DNA from: Aquirufa rosea
GTDB taxonomy: Bacteria > Bacteroidota > Bacteroidia > Cytophagales > Spirosomataceae
DNA: 64,000 nt
Assembly: GCF_004118285.1 (NCBI RefSeq)
Contig: NZ_SDHY01000003.1
Coordinates: 124,001-188,000, forward strand
Direction of reading: 5' to 3'
Shown here piece by piece: positions 36,745 through 45,072 of the stretch. The position numbers and the translations under genes are program-made. The notes under the pieces were generated by a model. It searched no databases. It was given only the letters and a program-made list of their open reading frames with translations, and had not been told where the DNA came from. Each line of letters starts with the position of its first letter. The stretch's first letter is position 1.

Positions 36745-38041
36745 GCTTCAATTCCTCTGCAAATTCCTCTATGCTTTTGTAAATGAGATCTAATTCCTCA
36801 TTTTGGATGCAATAAGGAGCTAAAATGTACAAAGTATTACCCAGGGGTCTCAATAAGACCCCTTTTTTTATGAAATATTGGTAAGCCCTGTCACGCAGCG
36901 GGTGCATGTACCCAGTGCTTTCTCCCGTGTGCAAATCCAAGGCTAGAATTGTTCCTCTTTGACGTACATTTTGAATGATAGGATGCCCTTTTTTAGAAGC
37001 CACCCATTTTTCATGATGGTCAGAAACTCGCTGTATGTTGGACCATGTTTCCTCCTTCTCCATTATATCCAAGCTGGCATTAGCTGCTGCGCAGGCTAAT
37101 GGATTGGCCGTGAAAGAATGGGAATGGAATAGGGTTTTTTTACGATCCTCCGATAAAAAACTATGGAATATATCATTGGAGCAGCAAGTGACCCCCATGG
37201 CCATCATTCCGCCTGTAAGTCCTTTGGACAAACAAACGATATCGGGTTTATGGCTTAGATAGTCCATGGCAAACCATTTACCCGTTCTTCCAAATCCAGT
37301 CATGATTTCATCGGCAATACATAAAATGGCGTGTTCATGTGCCAATTGAATTAAAGCATCCAGGGTGCTTGGCTCGTACATGAGCATACCTCCGGCCCCT
37401 TGAACCAATGGCTCAAAAATAAAGGCAGCATAGACATCAGGTTCTGCTTCCAATTTATTTTTCATATCCTGCAGACAAGCCTCAGGATTTCCTGGTTGGG
37501 AGATAAACTCCACCTCAAAAAGCATATCTTGGAAGGGAGCATTGAACGAACTAGGTGCGCCTAGACTCATGGCTCCAAAGGTATCGCCATGGTAAGCATC
37601 TTGTAAAGCAAGGATTTTTCTTTTTTTGGTATGACCCTGATTATAATAAAATTGTAGCGCCATTTTGATGGCTACTTCTACCGCCGTACTGCCATTATCT
37701 GAGAAAAATACCTTATGAAAATGTTTAGGCAAATGACTTAAAAGTCTTTCTGATAGCCTTATGGCTGGTTCATGGGTGAATCCGGCAAAAATTACTTGCT
37801 CTATTTTTAGGGCTTGTTCGTAAACTTTTTTAGCTAAATAGGGATGTCCATGACCGTGAATATTGACCCACCAAGAGCTTATGGCATCTAAATATTTATC
37901 CCCATTGGCACCATATAGCCAACAACCTTCCCCTCGAGTAATGGGGATAGAAAATGGTTCAATTTGATGCTGAGTAAATGGATGCCAAATAGCGGCAGCA
38001 TCACGCTGCACGTAGGAATTATAGTTGGAACTGTTGGGCAT
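36734..38041 (-). CDS. bioA: Adenosylmethionine-8-amino-7-oxononanoate aminotransferase
   Basis: BioA converts KAPA to DAPA in biotin synthesis, with S-adenosylmethionine as the usual amino donor. The 435-residue protein has WHPFTQHQIEPFSIPI at the N-terminus, SSWWVNIHGHGHPYLA, the PLP pocket FSDNGSTAVEVAIKMALQFY, ADEIMTGFGRTGK (aspartate at the PLP nitrogen) and the PLP lysine in CLSKGLTGGMMAMGVT. It overlaps bioD by 23 nt and is the last gene of a bioF-bioD-bioA operon on the minus strand. Confidence 0.95.
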   Translation of the reverse strand: MPNSSNYNSYVQRDAAAIWHPFTQHQIEPFSIPITRGEGCWLYGANGDKYLDAISSWWVNIHGHGHPYLAKKVYEQALKIEQVIFAGFTHEPAIRLSERLLSHLPKHFHKVFFSDNGSTAVEVAIKMALQFYYNQGHTKKRKILALQDAYHGDTFGAMSLGAPSSFNAPFQDMLFEVEFISQPGNPEACLQDMKNKLEAEPDVYAAFIFEPLVQGAGGMLMYEPSTLDALIQLAHEHAILCIADEIMTGFGRTGKWFAMDYLSHKPDIVCLSKGLTGGMMAMGVTCCSNDIFHSFLSEDRKKTLFHSHSFTANPLACAAANASLDIMEKEETWSNIQRVSDHHEKWVASKKGHPIIQNVRQRGTILALDLHTGESTGYMHPLRDRAYQYFIKKGVLLRPLGNTLYILAPYCIQNEELDLIYKSIEEFAEELKPIC

Positions 38042-38630
38042 ACTGATTTACGATAATTTCATTTATTTGCTCTTCTTCACGTACACGTAACAGAAAGGGT
38101 AATTGCGTATACTGCAGGATAAATTTTTCTCCTGAAGCATTTTCTGGGCCATTGAAAACAATTCCTACCATGGGTATGGAATTTTGTTTCAGGAATTCAT
38201 AGGTCAACAGGGTATGATTGATGCTACCTAAATAGTTCTTACTCACTAAAATGATGGGAGCGTTCAAGTGTTTGATTAAGTCAATGTTTGTTTGCTGGTC
38301 ATTGATGGGTACCATAATACCACCTGCAAGTTCAATAACTAAGTTGTTGGAGGTTTCAGGGCGTTTAAAATGGTCAATTTGGATAGTGACTCCATCTATT
38401 TCAGCAGCGGTATGAGGCGATAGTGGTTGAGTAAGGCGATACGTGGATGGCCATACTTTTAGCTTAGGATGTTTTACCCATTGTTGAATCCAATAAGCAT
38501 CTCCTTGATCTAAATCGCCGGATTGGATGGGTTTCCAATAATCGGCTTGTAAAGCCTGCGTCACGATAGCAGAAATGACTGTTTTTCCTACTTCGGTACC
38601 TATTCCTGCTATAATAAATGTTTGACTCAT
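38019..38630 (-). CDS. bioD: Dethiobiotin synthetase
   Basis: BioD closes the ureido ring of dethiobiotin from DAPA, CO2 and ATP. The 203-residue protein has the P-loop GIGTEVGKT (residues 9-17), a substrate region WKPIQSGDLDQGD, and ELAGGIMVPIND, which corresponds to the EGAGG motif, with ELAGG here. Its length fits the short form of the enzyme. The start overlaps the end of bioF by 4 nt (translational coupling) and its end overlaps bioA by 23 nt. Confidence 0.92.
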   Translation of the reverse strand: MSQTFIIAGIGTEVGKTVISAIVTQALQADYWKPIQSGDLDQGDAYWIQQWVKHPKLKVWPSTYRLTQPLSPHTAAEIDGVTIQIDHFKRPETSNNLVIELAGGIMVPINDQQTNIDLIKHLNAPIILVSKNYLGSINHTLLTYEFLKQNSIPMVGIVFNGPENASGEKFILQYTQLPFLLRVREEEQINEIIVNQYAQQFQL

Positions 38631-39769
38631 AGATTAGATTCCAATAATTGAATGATTCGTAGTATATCTTTTTCTTCTGATAGCGCACTCAAGGTGATAC
38701 GAATGCGTTCTTCCCCATTAGGAACTGTTGGAGAGACAATTGGTTTCACGCCAAAGCCATTTTTTTGAGCGAAAATGGCCAATCTTCTAACTTCTGTATT
38801 TCCAGGCACAATGAAGGTTTGTATGGTACTTTGGCTCTTTTTCCAGTTGGAATGCCTGGCATGTTTCTGGAAAAATGCGATTTTTTGTTGTAGTTTTTCT
38901 CTTAATTCATCTTGTTCTTGGATGAATTTCAAGGTGCTTAGCAGGGAGGAAACATGCATAGGACTAGGCGCAGTCGAGTAAATGAAAGATCTAGCAAAAT
39001 TGACGAGGTACTCCTTTAAAATTTGCGAACCTAGAACTACTGCTCCCGAATTTCCCCAGGCTTTTCCAAATGTGATTACTCGAGCAAAAACCTTTGAACT
39101 TAAACCCAATTCTTGAACAAAGCCAGCACCATGTTGACCGTATAAACCGCCAGCATGAGCCTCATCTACAATTAATTCGAAATCAAATGTTTGCTGAAGT
39201 CGGACCAATTCATCGAAGGGCGCCTTATCGCCGTCCATGGAATAGATGGACTCCACCACTACCCATTTTCTTTGTTTAGGATATTTTGCCAATTCAAGGG
39301 CTAATTTTTCCCAATCATTATGTTGGAATATAACTTTTTTCGCTTTTCCTAATCTTATGCCATCAATGATGCTGGCATGCAATAATTGGTCACAAAAAAT
39401 GATGTCATCTTCCTGGGTGATGGATGATAATAAACCCAGGTTAGCCTCAAAGCCGGAACCGAATAATAAAGCTGCTTCAGCCTGATGCATTTGAGCACAA
39501 GCCGACTCAAATGTTTCGGTTAAGGAATTATGCCCAGAGATAAGTCGCGAACCCGTGGCACCATTGAACGGGATTTGTCCTTGATTCTTTTCAAACCAAA
39601 GTTCAAAGTCTTTGGAGATCAGCTGTTTTAGTTCAGTATTTCGGGCAAGGCCTAGGTAATCATTTGAGCAAAAATCAATCAAATGATCCACAGTTTGTAA
39701 GTGGCGTAAGAGGCCAACTTCGCTACGGATTTTTAATTGTTCAGCTAAAAAAGATCGGACTTTGCTCAT
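38627..39769 (-). CDS. bioF: 8-amino-7-oxononanoate synthase-like PLP enzyme
   Basis: BioF condenses pimeloyl-ACP (or CoA) with L-alanine, the first committed step of the biotin rings. From ATG 39769 the protein is 380 aa, near the usual 385. Motifs are FCSNDYLGLA, FNGATGSRLISG, VVVESIYSMDGDKAPFDEL, VDEAHAGGLYGQHGAGFVQ and the PLP lysine in ITFGKAWGNSGAVV. The ATG at 39781 is an alternative. The longer start at 39844 is unlikely, because the extra residues have no similarity and a -7-like box lies at 39789-39796. It heads the bioF-bioD-bioA operon. Clear alternatives are glycine acetyltransferase (kbl) or serine palmitoyltransferase, but the operon decides for BioF. bioB, bioC and bioH are not nearby. 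Confidence 0.9.
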   Translation of the reverse strand: MSKVRSFLAEQLKIRSEVGLLRHLQTVDHLIDFCSNDYLGLARNTELKQLISKDFELWFEKNQGQIPFNGATGSRLISGHNSLTETFESACAQMHQAEAALLFGSGFEANLGLLSSITQEDDIIFCDQLLHASIIDGIRLGKAKKVIFQHNDWEKLALELAKYPKQRKWVVVESIYSMDGDKAPFDELVRLQQTFDFELIVDEAHAGGLYGQHGAGFVQELGLSSKVFARVITFGKAWGNSGAVVLGSQILKEYLVNFARSFIYSTAPSPMHVSSLLSTLKFIQEQDELREKLQQKIAFFQKHARHSNWKKSQSTIQTFIVPGNTEVRRLAIFAQKNGFGVKPIVSPTVPNGEERIRITLSALSEEKDILRIIQLLESNL

Positions 39770-39788
39770 AATTTCATCCATTAAATTA

Positions 39789-39796
39789 CAAAAATA
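39789..39796 (-). promoter_or_regulatory. Candidate -7 box of the bioF operon
   Basis: The minus-strand sequence TATTTTTG is a full TAnnTTTG match. Transcription would begin near 39783, just upstream of the 39781 and 39769 start codons. I find no convincing TTG at -33. Confidence 0.4.
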
Positions 39797-39880
39797 ATGC
39801 GCTGAGAAAGGGAATTGATGAGGATATACCCCAATTTTATCCAAAATATTGATTAAACGTACAAAAAACTTAAAAAAGCC

Positions 39881-39911
39881 TTGACAAATTGCGTCTTGTA
39901 GTGTAGTATTG
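39881..39911 (+). promoter_or_regulatory. Candidate promoter of rho
   Basis: TTG (39881-39883) is followed by a 20-nt gap and TAGTATTG (39904-39911), one base from the TAnnTTTG consensus. It would give a leader of about 160 nt before the rho start codon. Confidence 0.45.
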
Positions 39912-39936
39912 CACTGCGATTTCGTATCGCAAGTGC
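39911..39936 (+). promoter_or_regulatory. Hairpin in the rho upstream region
   Basis: GCACT pairs with AGTGC and GCGAT with ATCGC, with a single bulged A and a TTCGT loop. It overlaps the end of the candidate rho promoter, so it may be an operator-like DNA symmetry or an early leader stem. The other 140 nt before rho at 40078 show no further structure I can support. Confidence 0.35.
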
Positions 39937-40077
39937 TCTATTCAGTATTTCAGATTCCATTCCATCCATTGTTAGTTTCACAATTTTGTAGATAATTCTG
40001 CTGTAAGGCATATCGCAAAATCCTTTTGAACAGGAATCAGGACTGCTATTCATTTAAGATTCATCATTTCCCATTTT

Positions 40078-41595
40078 ATGGAAGAGAAACCGATCAGGAG
40101 AGTAAAGAAAGTACAAGAAGATTTACCTGCTACTGAACGCCCGAAAAGGCAAAGAATTAAGAAACCTGGAGACGCAAACGCAGTTTCAGCTCCAAGTTCA
40201 GAATTGGACATGGAAGCCACTGTAGCCGGTGAGCAAGCATCTCCCTCAACTAACCACATAGCTACTCAAGTAGAAGAACCCATTGAGTACGATGCTATTA
40301 TTCCTGCAGAAGAGTTTTTGGTTGATACTTCATTTGTAACGGGTGAAGAAACAGGTGCAGAGGCAAGGGCGGCCCAAGGAAGTCCCGAGGACTTGAAAAA
40401 ACTGCCTAAAGAAGAGGCTCCTGTAGTTCCTCAAGCACATTTTAAGCGTTCCAATTACAATCAGGTAATTAAGGAATTAGATGGTTTGATTGAAAATGAG
40501 GGGGTATTGGAAATTATGCAAGAAGGAGGATATGGCTTTATGCGTTCCTCTGATTATAATTACCTGGCCTCACCTGATGATATCTATGTATCTCCTTCCC
40601 AAATCAAGATGTTTGGTTTGAAAACAGGTGATACCATCAAAGGATCCATTCGTCCTCCAAAAGAAGGAGAGAAATACTTTGCCTTATTGAAGATTGAAAC
40701 GGTTAATGGCAAAACCACGGACGAAATCAGGGATCGTATTAATTTTGAATATCTTACTCCTTTATTTCCAGAGGAAAAATTGAATTTATCTACTTCTGCA
40801 GATAATTATTCAACCCGAATTTTAGATCTTTTTGCGCCGATTGGTAAAGGGCAGCGTGGTATGATTGTGGCACAACCCAAAACGGGTAAAACTGTCCTAT
40901 TAAAGGATATTGCCAACGCTATTTCGAGGAATCATCCAGAGGTTTATTTGATTATTTTGTTGATCGATGAACGTCCTGAAGAGGTAACAGATATGCAACG
41001 CTCTGTACGTGCTGAGGTAATTTCTTCTACTTTTGATGAGCAAGCAGAGCGTCATGTTAAAGTGGCGAGCATTGTATTGGAAAAAGCCAAACGTATGGTC
41101 GAATGCGGTCATGATGTGGTAATTTTATTAGATTCTATCACCCGTTTGGCTCGTGCATATAATACGGTGGTTCCTTCTTCTGGTAAAATTTTATCTGGAG
41201 GGGTGGATGCTAATGCTTTACACAAGCCAAAGCGTTTCTTTGGAGCTGCTCGAAATGTAGAAAATGGGGGTTCTTTGACCATCATTGCTACTGCCTTGAT
41301 TGAGACAGGTTCTAAGATGGATGAAGTGATTTTTGAAGAGTTTAAAGGAACAGGTAATATGGAATTGCAGTTAGACCGTAAATTGTCTAACCGCCGTATA
41401 TATCCTTCTATTGATGTTACTGCATCTGGTACACGTAGAGAAGATTTATTGATGGATCCTGCGGTATTGCAACGTGTTTGGATCTTGCGTAAGCACATGT
41501 CAGACATGAACTCCGTAGAAGCCATGGAATTCTTGCAGCAGCAAATGAAGGGTACGCGTACCAACGAAGAGTTTTTAGTATCGATGAATCGATAA
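40078..41595 (+). CDS. rho: Transcription termination factor Rho
   Basis: Rho is a hexameric RNA helicase that ends transcription. The 505-residue protein has a long, low-complexity, charged N-terminal extension (residues 1-130) in place of the usual helical Rho_N domain. The CSD-type RNA-binding domain follows ([41 protein letters not shown]). The ATPase has P-loop [28 protein letters not shown] and [13 protein letters not shown], with the Q-loop [29 protein letters not shown] near the end. Such N-terminal extensions are common in Bacteroidota Rho. The ygiD-like gene starts 1 nt after the stop. Confidence 0.96.
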   Translation: MEEKPIRRVKKVQEDLPATERPKRQRIKKPGDANAVSAPSSELDMEATVAGEQASPSTNHIATQVEEPIEYDAIIPAEEFLVDTSFVTGEETGAEARAAQGSPEDLKKLPKEEAPVVPQAHFKRSNYNQVIKELDGLIENEGVLEIMQEGGYGFMRSSDYNYLASPDDIYVSPSQIKMFGLKTGDTIKGSIRPPKEGEKYFALLKIETVNGKTTDEIRDRINFEYLTPLFPEEKLNLSTSADNYSTRILDLFAPIGKGQRGMIVAQPKTGKTVLLKDIANAISRNHPEVYLIILLIDERPEEVTDMQRSVRAEVISSTFDEQAERHVKVASIVLEKAKRMVECGHDVVILLDSITRLARAYNTVVPSSGKILSGGVDANALHKPKRFFGAARNVENGGSLTIIATALIETGSKMDEVIFEEFKGTGNMELQLDRKLSNRRIYPSIDVTASGTRREDLLMDPAVLQRVWILRKHMSDMNSVEAMEFLQQQMKGTRTNEEFLVSMNR

Positions 41596-41596
41596 G

Positions 41597-42424
41597 ATGA
41601 GTATTTTACCCAAAGAATTATTTTCATGGGAAAAGACTGATCATCTACAACCTGTATGGTTTGTGGGTCATGGTAGTCCTATGAATGCCTTGGCAAATAA
41701 TCCATTCACACAACATTTAAATCAATTAGGTAAGACCGTTTTGGAGCAAAATACGCCCAAAGCGGTCTTAGTTATTTCAGCCCATTGGTTGACAAGAGGC
41801 ACTTTTGTTCAAGCCAGTCCTCAACCCAAAATCATTTATGATTTTGGGGGATTTCCTCCCGCATTACACACTTTTCAATATCCAGCCAAAGGAGATGCTG
41901 AGGAGGCAGTTTATCTGGCTTCTCATAGTAAATCCATTCATGCCACTACTGAGTGGGGGCTGGATCATGGCGCCTGGACGGTTTTGTGTCACTTATTTCC
42001 TCAGGCCAATATTCCAGCATTTGAAGTATCTATTGATTATGGCCAACCATTGGAGTATCATGTTCAATTAGCTCAGGAATTACAGTTTTTACGAGAAAGA
42101 GGAGTTTTGATTTTAGGAAGTGGCAATATTGTGCATAACCTTCGAGCTAGTATGGCCAATTTAGGCAATGGTCGTGAGGCCTTCGGCTATGCTTGGGCTC
42201 AGGAATTTGATAGTTGGTCAAGTCAAAAAATACTTGATAAAGATGTGAATGCATTGATTCATTATGAAGGTGCGCCGGGAGGTATGGAATCTGTTCCTAC
42301 ACCTGATCATTATATACCTATGTTATATGCCTTAGCCTTAGCCCGTAAAGGGGAGGAAGTTCATTATACTTTCGATGAACTGGTGTATGGTGGTATTTCG
42401 ATGCGCTGTTTTGAAATCAAGTAA
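41597..42424 (+). CDS. ygiD: 4,5-DOPA-extradiol-dioxygenase-like protein (YgiD, LigB-like)
   Basis: The 275-residue protein resembles YgiD and plant DODA, which split the ring of DOPA between C4 and C5. WFVGHGSPMNAL supplies the first metal His, with SAHWLTRG, GLDHGAWTVL and LGSGNIVHNLR as further family motifs carrying metal or acid-base His residues. In most bacteria the natural substrate is unknown. It directly follows rho (1-nt gap), so the genes are likely cotranscribed, though I see no reason for functional coupling. It converges on rocD. Confidence 0.88.
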   Translation: MSILPKELFSWEKTDHLQPVWFVGHGSPMNALANNPFTQHLNQLGKTVLEQNTPKAVLVISAHWLTRGTFVQASPQPKIIYDFGGFPPALHTFQYPAKGDAEEAVYLASHSKSIHATTEWGLDHGAWTVLCHLFPQANIPAFEVSIDYGQPLEYHVQLAQELQFLRERGVLILGSGNIVHNLRASMANLGNGREAFGYAWAQEFDSWSSQKILDKDVNALIHYEGAPGGMESVPTPDHYIPMLYALALARKGEEVHYTFDELVYGGISMRCFEIK

Positions 42425-42430
42425 TTCGAA

Positions 42431-43651
42431 TTAATTCCAATTTTCGAAGGTTTTTTCAATCATCCGACAGGCAGTGTTGATTTCTTCTTCCGTGATACAA
42501 AGTGGGGGGGCTAAACGAATTTTATTACCATGGGTTGGTTTGGCTAATAAGCCCGCTTGCATTAAGGATAGACAAATTTTCCAAGCAATAGGGCTAGTTT
42601 CAATCGTGTTGATTTCAATGGCACAAAGAAGTCCTTTACCTCGTACTTCTCGAATCAAAGGATATTTTTCGGCAAGTTTCTTTAAATAATTTCTCAATTG
42701 TATTCCTCTCCATTTTGCATTTTCCAACAGATTTTCTTCTTCTAGAATGTCAATGGCCTCGCAAGCTATAGCGCATGCCAAAGGATTTCCTCCAAAAGTG
42801 GAACCATGTTCACCGGGTTTTAAACAGAGCATGATTTCATCCCGACAAAGCACGGCAGAAACTGGCATTATACCTCCAGAGAGAGCTTTTCCGAGTAGAA
42901 GTATATCTGGTTTTAGATTTTCATGGTCACAGGCAAGCCATGATCCAGTTCTCCCTAAGCCCGTTTGAATTTCATCAGCTATGAATAAAACTTGAGATTT
43001 TTGGCATAGGTCATAGGCTTTTTTTAAGTAACCTGTATCGGGCAAAATGACACCAGCTTCTCCCTGGATTGGTTCTACCATAAAACCAGCTATATGTGGA
43101 TTCTGTAAGGTTTCTTCTAATGCCTTCAAATCGTTGTAAGGGATTTTAATGAAGCCAGGTAAAAATGGGCCGAAGTTCGTATAGCTTTGAGGGTCATTTG
43201 AGGCAGAGATGGCTGCTAAAGTCCTTCCCCAAAAATTTCCCTCTGCCACGATGATTTGTGCTTGATTAGAAGGAATTCCTTTTATTTCGTAGGCCCATTT
43301 ACGACATAATTTCAGGGCAGATTCACCAGCTTCTACACCTGTATTCATGAAAAGTACTTTATCGTAGCCAAACTTTTCTGCTAATTTCTTTTCCGCTAAT
43401 CCCAATTGATTATTGTAAAATGCTCTGGAGCTTAGTGTTAATTGTTGGGCTTGCTGATATAATTTACTAATCAATCTGGGGTGACAATGTCCTTGATTCA
43501 CTGCACTATAAGCTGATAAAAAATCGATGTATTTTTTTCCATCAACATCCCAAACGGAAGCGCCTTTCCCTCTTTCTAACACGACAGGTAGAGGATGATA
43601 ATTATGGGCACCATATTTCTCTTCCAGTTCGATATATTGTTGGCTATTCAT
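42431..43651 (-). CDS. rocD: Ornithine-oxo-acid aminotransferase
   Basis: RocD transfers the delta-amino group of ornithine to 2-oxoglutarate, giving glutamate semialdehyde for proline or glutamate. The 406-residue class III aminotransferase has [48 protein letters not shown], a characteristic opening for this enzyme, the PLP region [19 protein letters not shown], and [13 protein letters not shown] plus the lysine in [14 protein letters not shown]. The conserved Tyr near the N-terminus (KYGAHNYHP) separates it from acetylornithine aminotransferase. It has no operon partner in the window. Confidence 0.92.
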   Translation of the reverse strand: MNSQQYIELEEKYGAHNYHPLPVVLERGKGASVWDVDGKKYIDFLSAYSAVNQGHCHPRLISKLYQQAQQLTLSSRAFYNNQLGLAEKKLAEKFGYDKVLFMNTGVEAGESALKLCRKWAYEIKGIPSNQAQIIVAEGNFWGRTLAAISASNDPQSYTNFGPFLPGFIKIPYNDLKALEETLQNPHIAGFMVEPIQGEAGVILPDTGYLKKAYDLCQKSQVLFIADEIQTGLGRTGSWLACDHENLKPDILLLGKALSGGIMPVSAVLCRDEIMLCLKPGEHGSTFGGNPLACAIACEAIDILEEENLLENAKWRGIQLRNYLKKLAEKYPLIREVRGKGLLCAIEINTIETSPIAWKICLSLMQAGLLAKPTHGNKIRLAPPLCITEEEINTACRMIEKTFENWN

Positions 43652-43733
43652 GGGTTAAAGGTTTCTGGATTTATTAGGTTGTAAGGATTTTAAGGTTTAA
43701 ATGGTTTTTGGTTTTTTGTATTTTTATGTTACA

Positions 43734-43770
43734 TTAGATTTGACAACTTTTTAAAAGTTGTCAAATCTAA
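43734..43770. repeat. 37-nt palindrome (second family)
   Basis: TTAGATTTGACAACTTT, spacer TTA, then AAAGTTGTCAAATCTAA: 17-nt half-sites that pair perfectly. It lies in the 224-nt gap between rocD and fadA. Its central TTA matches the spacer form of the 33-nt family, although the half-site sequence is different. Confidence 0.9.
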
Positions 43771-43794
43771 GTTCAATACTTGTCAAATCTAAGT
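43758..43794 (+). repeat. 15-nt direct repeat beside the palindrome
   Basis: TTGTCAAATCTAAGT occurs at 43758-43772 (inside the right arm of the palindrome) and again at 43780-43794, a spacing of 22 nt. The second copy extends one base upstream (CTTGTC against GTTGTC). This leaves three half-sites in a row, as if a half-site has been duplicated. Confidence 0.85.
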
Positions 43795-43812
43795 CATTTT
43801 TTATAAAAACAA

Positions 43813-43843
43813 AGGTTCCATTTTATTGGCTAAAATGGAACCT
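43813..43843 (-). terminator. Intrinsic terminator of fadA
   Basis: AGGTTCCATTTTA pairs perfectly with TAAAATGGAACCT over a 5-nt TTGGC loop. On the minus strand the stem is followed by TTTGTTTTTAT. It lies 33 nt beyond the fadA 3' end. Confidence 0.85.
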
Positions 43844-43875
43844 AAAACTTGATAATTTGAATCAATTAATTGAAT

Positions 43876-45057
43876 TTATAGAAGTTCATAAATTCCTGCT
43901 ACTCCTTGTCCACCACCAACGCAAGCCGTAACCATACCATATTTTTGATTTCTTCTTCGCATCTCATTGAGAAGTTGGATAGACAATTTTGCACCGGAGC
44001 ATCCGAGTGGGTGTCCTAGGGCGATGGCCCCTCCGTTGACATTTACTCGAGAAGGATCGATTCCTAAGGTTTTGATTACTGCTAAGGATTGAGCAGCAAA
44101 TGCTTCATTCAATTCAATTTGATCTATATTGTCTAAAACTAATCCCGCTTTTTTCAAAGCGATAGGGATGGCTTCCACTGGTCCAATTCCCATAAGACTT
44201 GGCTCAACCCCAGCGGTGGCATAACTTACCATGCGGGCAATAGGCTGCACGTTTAATTCTTTTAAGAATTTTTCAGAGACAACCATGACAAATGCCGCAC
44301 CATCAGAAGTCTGAGAGGCATTTCCAGCAGTAACAGTTCCACCCATGGCAAATACAGGCTTCAATTTGGCTAGTGCCTCTAAAGTGGTATCAGCACGCGG
44401 GCCCTCGTCTTGACTTACTACCGTTGTACGTGTTTTCTTTTTACCCTCTTTGGCATCAAAATAATTTTCTGTTACATTAATGGGAACAATCTCTGAAGTA
44501 AACTTGCCTTCTTGGATGGCTGCCAATGCTTTCATATGCGACTGATAGGCAAAGTTATCTTGTTCCTCCCGACTCACCTCGTATTTTTTACTAACTGCTT
44601 CTGCCGTTAATCCCATACCTATATAATAGTCAGGGTGTTCAGTGGCTAAATCATAATTCAATACGGTTTTGTGGCCAAGCATCGGTAACATGGTCATGGA
44701 CTCAGTACCTCCTGCAATCACACAATCCGCCATACCCGAACTCACTTTAGCGGAGGCTAAAGCTATAGCCTCTAGTCCCGAGCCACAATAGCGGTTAATG
44801 ATAAATCCTGGTACGTTTTTAGGTAAAGAAAGTAAGGAAATATACCTTGCCATCTGCATGCCTTGCTCGGCTTCAGGAATGGCATTACCCACTATTAAAT
44901 CATCCACATGAGCGGGATCTAGGTTGGGAACCTGCGCCACTAAATGCTTAATAACTTCCGCTGCCAAAGTATCAGGGCGAACGGTACGGAAACCTCCTCT
45001 ATTGGCTTTAGCTACAGCTGTTCTGTAACCAGCAATGATATATGCGTTCATAATCAA
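43876..45057 (-). CDS. fadA: Acetyl-CoA acyltransferase (thiolase)
   Basis: FadA splits 3-ketoacyl-CoA into acetyl-CoA and a shortened acyl-CoA in beta-oxidation. The 393-residue thiolase has INRYCGSGLEAIALASAKV (active-site Cys89 region), the NEAFAAQSLAVIKTLGIDPSRVNVNGGAIALGHPLG motif with the catalytic His, and MVTACVGGGQGVAGIYE with the second Cys near the end. A second Met at residue 3 is an equally good start. It lies 15 nt downstream of the fadN-type gene and is the second gene of the operon. Confidence 0.94.
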   Translation of the reverse strand: MIMNAYIIAGYRTAVAKANRGGFRTVRPDTLAAEVIKHLVAQVPNLDPAHVDDLIVGNAIPEAEQGMQMARYISLLSLPKNVPGFIINRYCGSGLEAIALASAKVSSGMADCVIAGGTESMTMLPMLGHKTVLNYDLATEHPDYYIGMGLTAEAVSKKYEVSREEQDNFAYQSHMKALAAIQEGKFTSEIVPINVTENYFDAKEGKKKTRTTVVSQDEGPRADTTLEALAKLKPVFAMGGTVTAGNASQTSDGAAFVMVVSEKFLKELNVQPIARMVSYATAGVEPSLMGIGPVEAIPIALKKAGLVLDNIDQIELNEAFAAQSLAVIKTLGIDPSRVNVNGGAIALGHPLGCSGAKLSIQLLNEMRRRNQKYGMVTACVGGGQGVAGIYELL

Positions 45058-45072
45058 TGGATTTTCAATGAA

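Noticed and set aside
39853-40053. 66-residue minus-strand frame upstream of rho
   Set aside because: Composition is not protein-like and it overlaps the candidate rho promoter.
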